Shown here: positions 58,430-64,000 of the stretch, piece after piece | Position numbering within the stretch: the stretch's first letter is position 1 | How the letters are laid out: every line of letters begins with the position of its first letter | Source of the DNA: Halichondria panicea | Lineage: Eukaryota > Porifera > Demospongiae > Suberitida > Halichondriidae | Direction of reading: 5' to 3' | Assembly: GCF_963675165.1 (NCBI RefSeq) | Contig: NC_087380.1 | Coordinates: forward strand, 636,303 to 700,302 | DNA: 64,000 bases | Program-made: the position numbers and the translations under genes | Notes under the pieces: generated by a model | Told to the model about the DNA's origin: nothing | The model's database searches: none | The model's input: only the letters and a program-made list of their open reading frames with translations

Positions 58430-59590
58430 CAGCTTTACCGTATCCCTCGTGCGGCTACGCAAGACCCGAGTGTATAATAATAAGCTTTAAAAACAAGAGA
58501 ATGTGAGTAACTTACGAGTACACGTTGGATTAGTCCCACTCCACACTCCACCAGCCCCACAAGTCCTGGTCATATCACCAGTCACAGTGTATCCAGTGTT
58601 ACATGTGAAGGTGGCCACGGTGTTCACTGGTCTAGTATTCATGGTCTCTGCATTATAGCCAATCATTCCATTGGTTGGAGCAGGCAAGTCAGAGCAGGTA
58701 GTGGTGCTGACTGCACACATTATAATGAAAGCAATTTTACACTCTTGGTCGGTACAGATGGCCAGGACAAAATTTAATGACAATGCTAGAAAAATATTGA
58801 TAATAGTTACTCTTACGTTCACAAGTGGGTCTCACAGTGCTACTCCACTGCATTGTGACATCATTACAGGTGATGAATGAGATGGTCGTCACAGCGTACC
58901 CAGGGTCACAGGTGTAGGTGGCCATGTTGGTGTCTGCATCGTATGAGATCGTTCCATTAGACAGGGGACTCAGTGTGGGGCAGGGAGCTGTGGGGGGTGG
59001 GGGTTAGTATTGGACATAGACAATATAGTCAGCACTCACTGAAGGTGACACATCTCCTCTCATTGGTGGCAGTCCTCACACAGCAATGTTCTCCATCAGG
59101 ACTGAAGTGTGTGAGACCACGATACAGAGCAACGCCATAATTAGGAACATCTCTGATGAACACTTCGTCCTGAACTGCCAACAATCTACTTTCAAATTGC
59201 AATGCACTCCCATTGGGGAACAGCCACAATACACTATCAGTGTCTACGGTGAAGCAAAACCAGGGGCGTGGTACACCATTAGCTCCTGATCCAACATCAG
59301 AGAATGAGATGATCTCTCCAGTGTGGTCAGTGCCATCACCGAATTCATTGGATGCTGCCAGTCCAGCTGTATGCCAAAATACAATATTGATGCTCTGATA
59401 TCAAACCTATAATACTTGTTTCATCTACTATCCAATAGCACAGGTTAGTATTAGCTTAGCCATAATTATAGCTGACTGCATGATAGTATCTATGCATGAT
59501 CTATATCAACTCACTCAGAGGCTGCCCATACACTAGGGAAGCACTTCCCAGCAGACAGCAGAGAAATAACCTTGAGGGGAACATTCTCAT
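52542..59590 (-). CDS. Receptor unit H: intact CCP/Ig receptor with 9 CCPs
   Basis: Exons in transcript order: signal 59515-59590 (MRMFPSRLFLCCLLGS...VYGQPLS); N-domain 59040-59366; CCPs 58817-58987, 58516-58710, 56233-56421, 55953-56135, 55715-55897, 55498-55668, 55266-55448, 55027-55215 and 54794-54976; Ig about 54313-54594; membrane-proximal/TM 52859-53438; tail 52542-52719. None of the four lesions of unit A is present and all exons I checked are open. The 2.1-kb intron between CCPs two and three contains a transposon and the scar of a deletion that removed six CCP exons; phase 1-1 exons keep the frame. The tail has DYEGL, TYEVV, PPPP, DYQLS. Confidence 0.85.
56852..57966. mobile_element. 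Complete family 1 TIR element with 9-bp target duplication
   Basis: Starts tagcctcgatcccaggcc and ends ggcctgggatcgaggcta. Terminal inverted repeats extend about 80 bp, including gttttcgcttttataacgg and gcgcatgcgtca. The 9-bp direct repeat ggatattat flanks it (56843-56851, 57967-57975), and unit A has the single uninserted copy at 7517-7525. No transposase is encoded. Long TIRs with a 9-bp duplication fit a non-autonomous Mutator-like element. Confidence 0.85.
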
Positions 59591-59802
59591 TATTCTTGTA
59601 GCCAAGAGTTCATTATTCATCCTATATTAAACTCTTGCTATAAGGTTAGCTGATATTGCTCAAAATTAATTAATTGCATTCTTGCGAATCTGTCATACTG
59701 ACAGCACACACTATACACAAAGTCATGATAAGGAAGTGTGCACATTAAATTGCAGTTCTATAGAATAACACTGTTCAGTGGTCCCAGTTAGTGTGTGTAG
59801 TG

Positions 59803-60309
59803 TCATCTCCCTCCATTGTACCCAGGGAACAGGTCCAATAGTACTGCCTGTAGGGACTTGTTGACTGTCATGGCATAGTCCTTGCCCAGGTCATGACGGC
59901 AGTTGGGGCAGCTGTACACATCCACCTTGAAGGAACGACTCAGACACGTCTAGTGTGGGTGTGTGTGTGTGTGTGTGGGGGGGGGGTAAGTGAGGGACGC
60001 AGTGGAATAGTGTACGTACACTTGCATAAGATACTCAAAGCAAAACCATGCAGTTTACTGGATGCACAATAATTATAGAAATTGATGCATTTAATTAATT
60101 AAAAAAGGTCTATGAAACTAAAATTATTATGAAGCCACACATATACAATGTGTATGTAAAAGACACAGTACATTAGTGATCTCTAGTGGTCAGTGGTTTC
60201 TCTCCACCTTACAGATGTTGTGGCTGCAGGTGGTAGTGACGGGCTGGTAGACCACCTCCTGACACACGATGTAGTTGAATGTCTCCTGGATACGACTCAG
60301 CAGACCAGC
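59803..60309 (-). pseudogene. UHRF1-like 3' shard between units H and I
   Basis: Last exon 59803-59949 (open) and RING exon 60208-60309, in which the first RING cysteine is tyrosine (NYIVC), as in the shard at 13374-13475. SHNICK is intact here but reads SHIICK in the left copy. Part of the large segmental duplication. Confidence 0.8.
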
Positions 60310-60952
60310 CTTAGGGAGGGAACAAAGAAACCAAAACATTGTGTACATGCAGTATACAGTACTCTACAGTACATGCAGTGCAGTACAATACCTTTACCAT
60401 CCAGTATTAAAATAAATAGTACAACCAATTTATTTATTGCATTGTGAAGTGCACAAACTCATTCAAAAATATGCTTTAATGTCAAATGGTCTGTGTTCAC
60501 TGGTATAGTGGTTGACATGGGAACAGCAGGACAGGTGTTCGTACAGTGACTCTGCATGTATGGGGAATGGGAATGGTATGTCTATAAAATGCTCTCACCT
60601 GTTTCTGGTGTGAGGAATCCGTGCCTAGCATAAACTTGAGACACACAAGAGCACTGTTGGGTTTGAAGTGGCCATTGAATACATGCATGCATAGCCACAC
60701 AATAGCCACATTGACAATCAAGGACACCAGCAAGGAAACCTTAAAAAGATACCTTTCATATGACATGTTTTGTTAGCGCCATAGTTTATTTTCCGGCCAC
60801 GCAAATTCTTATATGAACATTCATCAAAGCTATATAACAGGAAATGAATGATCTTAGATCTACAATACATTAATTTTAACAACTTACTAAATTACATGAA
60901 ACAGTGACACATAATTATACATTGACAAACTAGACTGTCTTTTTTATAGTGT
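60310..60952 (-). other. 3' spacer of unit I with AATAAA
   Basis: Copy of the post-tail spacer; minus-strand AATAAA at 60785-60790, about 165 nt after the tail stop codon of unit I. No exon is seen. Confidence 0.45.
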
Positions 60953-63900
60953 CTACTTGTTCTCTGTGTTGCAGTCAGTGGATGCATAAGCTGCACAGGC
61001 TGAGAGTTGGTAGTCTGCAGAAGGAGGGGGGCGTGGCTGGTCCACCACCTCATAGGTAGCCTCCTCTTGTAGTTTGCTCAACCCCTCGTAATCATGGGAG
61101 GGGAGATGACTCATCACCACTGGGGGTAGTCTGCACAAAATAGAATAATATATGGAATACTTAACTCACATGTACTGGCATAATTATAATTATTCTAGTA
61201 TAAGGGCAGAAGGTCTCTATACAACCACACTGGTATGTACAGCTACTTCATTCACAGACCATGCACACTAACACTCACTGTGTTGGTTGACTGCCTGTCC
61301 TCTCATCACTCATGTCCTTGGATCCAGACCTCCGTAGCCTTAGTAACAACAGCACCACTATTACAATCAGTACTAGCACAGCAATGGCCAAGACTCCAGC
61401 AACCACCCAACCAGCCACTGCACCAACATTGACCACTACACTCTCTGTGGGTGAGGTAGTAGCAGTTGTCCGATTAGTGATGTCCTCAGGGCACTCTGGA
61501 CTATTTCTGTCAGTGATCACCAGAGGGCAAGTGTTAGTCACACTGAAGCCTGCTCTCTGCACCACAACGATTGGATCATTCTCAACCCACTGTTCCATTA
61601 GCCTAGCCAGTTGTATGGTGGATACACTCTCTGTTCCAGTTAGCACAGCTCTGTAGGTCACATGACTAGGGGAGTCATCGAAACAAACCATGAAGGAATT
61701 CAAAATGAGGGAAGAGTTGAATCCACAGGCACACTGGCTTTCAATGCCTTGTGTCAGACTATTGGTGATGTCATCTGTTTTCATATCAGCGTCTAGTTCG
61801 ATCAGTGTACACTCTGCAGTTTGTTATTCCCTCCAGACCAAGTTGAATGTGCAGGCCTGAGTGGTTGGCATAAGCAAATAATAGACTGATGCTAATAGAG
61901 CTGTACAAACAATGTAGCCGTGGGTACATGTACATTCATGTGAAATTGATCACATGACAACTTACTCCTGAACTCAATGGTGTAATGAGCAGCTATACAG
62001 TGTGTTCCCCCTCAAGCTGACTGGAGGTGAGGATGACCTGACAGCTGTACTGACCAGCGTCTGACAAGTAGAGAGTGTCAAAGTTGAGGGTTGCTGTGCT
62101 GGTCATGAGTGACCCTCCCTCCCTCGTCCACTGGTAGGAGAGGGTGGGTTGTAGAGAGGCCCCTCCACTCAGGAAACAAGTGAGGGAGAAACTCTGACCA
62201 GCCATTGGACCTCCACTGGGGCTGATCACCACTTGTATGGCTGGAAGGAAGAGAAACAAAACAATTTAGTTAAACATAACTTTCACTGACAGAACAAACA
62301 AACAAAACTGCTCTAGCTACATAGCAACTGTTGTCAATAACTAGCTCACCTAAACAGGTTGGAGCGTCTGGACTCCAGTTTCCATTAGCCTCACATGTTC
62401 TTGTATTTGGCCCAACTAAGATGTGCACAGCTGTAAGTAGCTGTATTCCCAAAAGTGACTCCAGAGGATGTGTCCACTGCTCCATTATTAATAGACAGGG
62501 AGGCACAGCTGATACCTAATGAACCAATATAGTACTTGAATTAAAGTTATTACAATGTATGTATCAATGTATACGAGTACACACTGTTGAATGTATTATT
62601 ATACCTTGACAGACAATGTCTCCTCCATTCCAGGTAGTGTCTGATTGACATGTTCTTGTTCTGGGACCAAATATATCGTACCCAGTGTCACAGGTGTAGG
62701 TGGCCACTGTCCCCGCTGGTCTTGGGGAGAACATCGTATCATAGCTAATCACTCCATTAGCAGGTGAGGGAAGATCCTGACAAACAGCTGTACAAGACAG
62801 ATAAATTAAAATCTTTAATTAAAAACTATTAACTCACGAGAGCATATTGGAGGTGTGCCCCAGGATCCACTGACCATACAAGTCAGAGTGGAGTCTCCTG
62901 ATAGAGTGAAACTCCCAGTACACGTGTAAGTGGCCATCTCTCCAAATGTAGTTGTAGAGAATTGGGGCATTCCATTTGAGATCACCGGAGGATTGCCACA
63001 GTCCACAACTGAATATAAGAATTGTCCGTCATATCACTACCTTAAAGGGTCAATACAACTCACTTAGACAAGTAAGCGATGGTTCACTCCATGTTCTGTC
63101 AGACTGACAGGTCCTATAGTAGTAGTGGATGAGGACAGTTCATACCCAGTGACACAGCTGTGTGTAGCCATGGCTCCCTCTAGTCTGGGGGTGGAGGTTG
63201 GATTGTAGAGGATCCCTCCATTGACCAGTGCAGGAAGGTCATCACAGAGGGCTGTGGGAAATAGTCTAATACAATACCTTCAGTGATGTGTCTTACCTCT
63301 ACACACTGGTGCTGCACTCCAGCTCCCACTAGCAAGACAAGATATCGTGGCTGATCCTGACCTTTGGTACCCAGTGTTGCAGGTGTAGGTGGTCGTCTCT
63401 TCGAATGTTGTACCAGTGGAAGTTCTGATACTATTGGTAACAGTGGGAGGGTTGCCACAGGAGACAGCTGAACACGAGGTGAGGGAGATTGTCAGTAATA
63501 TTGAAAACATGAATTTTAAATACATCACATACGTTTACAAGTGAGGGGTACTCGACTCCATGTTCTGTCAGACTGACAGGTCCTAGTATCAGTGGATGAG
63601 GACAGTTGGTACCCAGCGACATTACAGAAGTGTGTAGCCACGGCTCCCTGCAGTCTGGGGGTGGTGGTTGGATTGTAGAATATGAGCCCATTAACCAGTG
63701 AAGGGAGGTCACCACAGAGGGCTGGGGGAAATAGTTTGATACAATACCTTCAGTGTTGTGTCTTACCTGTACACACTGGTGCTGTACTCCAGCTCCCACT
63801 AGCAAGACAAGTTATCGTGGCTGATCCTGACCTTTGGTACCCAGTGTTGCAGGTGTAGGTGGTCGTCTCTCCGAATGTTGTACCAGTGGAAGTCCTGCCA

Positions 63901-64000
63901 CTATTGGTAACAGTGGGAGGGTTGCCACAGGGGACAGCTGAATGAGAGAGGAGGGAGGTGTCAGTCATAGTGAAACATTTGATCACATGCATACGTTCAC
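60953..64000 (-). pseudogene. Receptor unit I: partial at window edge, disabled 3' half
   Basis: Exons seen, in transcript order from the edge: CCPs 63995-edge, 63767-63937, 63533-63721, 63297-63467, 63064-63251, 62838-63008, 62605-62787 and 62350-62515; Ig 61966-62240; membrane-proximal/TM 61279-61856; tail 60953-61130. A 2-bp insertion (ta near 61995) ends the Ig frame after GEHTV, and a 4-bp insertion near 61795 puts a stop into the membrane-proximal domain. The CCP at 62350 is also irregular. CCP exons at 63297 and 63767 are near copies, as are 63064 and 63533, so a two-CCP block was duplicated. Upstream exons lie outside the window. A functional secreted product from the CCP part cannot be excluded. 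Confidence 0.7.

Larger units (their letters stand above)
52038..61310. repeat. Segmental duplication, right copy (unit H and part of I)
   Basis: Partner of 2701-14500, in the same orientation. It lacks about 1.46 kb of the left copy (left 8000-9461 replaced by about 8 unrelated bases near 58461-58468) and the tandem transposon of the left copy, but carries its own transposon at 56852-57966. Confidence 0.85.

Noticed and set aside
1..64000. Bacterial or phage system such as a defence island or CRISPR
   Set aside because: No operons, Shine-Dalgarno sites or prokaryotic families; repeated segments are exons, transposons and microsatellites, not spacer arrays.

Overview
This window looks like animal DNA, most likely from a sponge (probably a demosponge). 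That is an inference, not a proof. The evidence is: many small exons with canonical GT/AG junctions; animal-type domains (CCP/sushi, Ig, a two-domain receptor tyrosine phosphatase, a UHRF1-like SRA/RING protein); and a membrane-proximal domain plus Ig/CCP mix that I associate with sponge surface proteins. Every gene I can support lies on the minus strand, so transcription runs from high to low coordinates. Most plus-strand reading frames are shadows. I see no CRISPR array, operon, tRNA or rRNA.

Most of the window is a tandem family of type I membrane receptors. The intact plan is: signal-peptide exon, an Ig-like N-terminal domain exon, 5 to 12 CCP exons, one Ig exon, one large exon holding a roughly 130-residue membrane-proximal domain plus the transmembrane helix, and one tail exon with an ITAM-like YEGL-x8-YEVV motif and a proline-rich stretch. 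From right to left the units are I (60953-64000+, broken, runs off the edge), H (52542-59590, intact), G (47585-51158, decayed), F (41870-47040, intact, 12 CCPs), J (40307-40965, fragment), then the phosphatase and UHRF1 blocks, then E (23602-26731, intact, 5 CCPs), D (21374-22963, decayed fragment), C (16510-20966, intact, 9 CCPs), B (14126-15649, truncated), A (3205-10586, recently disabled copy of H, 15 CCPs), and an orphan signal exon Z (333-402).

In the middle (29893-39827) is a receptor-type tyrosine phosphatase. Its extracellular part uses the same CCP and V-type Ig exons as the neighbouring receptors. It is followed by a transmembrane helix, a cysteine-less Ig domain on the cytosolic side, a catalytic D1 (WPDHGVP and the HCSAGVGRTG loop) and a D2 that has lost its WPD aspartate. 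One base appears to be missing near the end of D1. Next to it (26943-29426) is a 5'-truncated UHRF1 copy. Smaller shards of the UHRF1 3' end sit between receptor units at about 1.0, 13.0, 51.4 and 59.9 kb, and serve as tags of how the array was duplicated.

The array is unstable. About 2701-14500 and 52038-61310 are near-identical copies of one segment that now differ by transposon insertions, a deletion of six CCP exons and several small indels. A family of TIR elements with 9-bp target duplications, two foldback-element families and long CA/TG tracts fill introns and spacers. Working hypothesis: this is a candidate self/non-self or immune recognition cluster in which ITAM-like receptors and a phosphatase receptor share recognition exons. 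The domain and exon structure is read from sequence; the biological role is inference.
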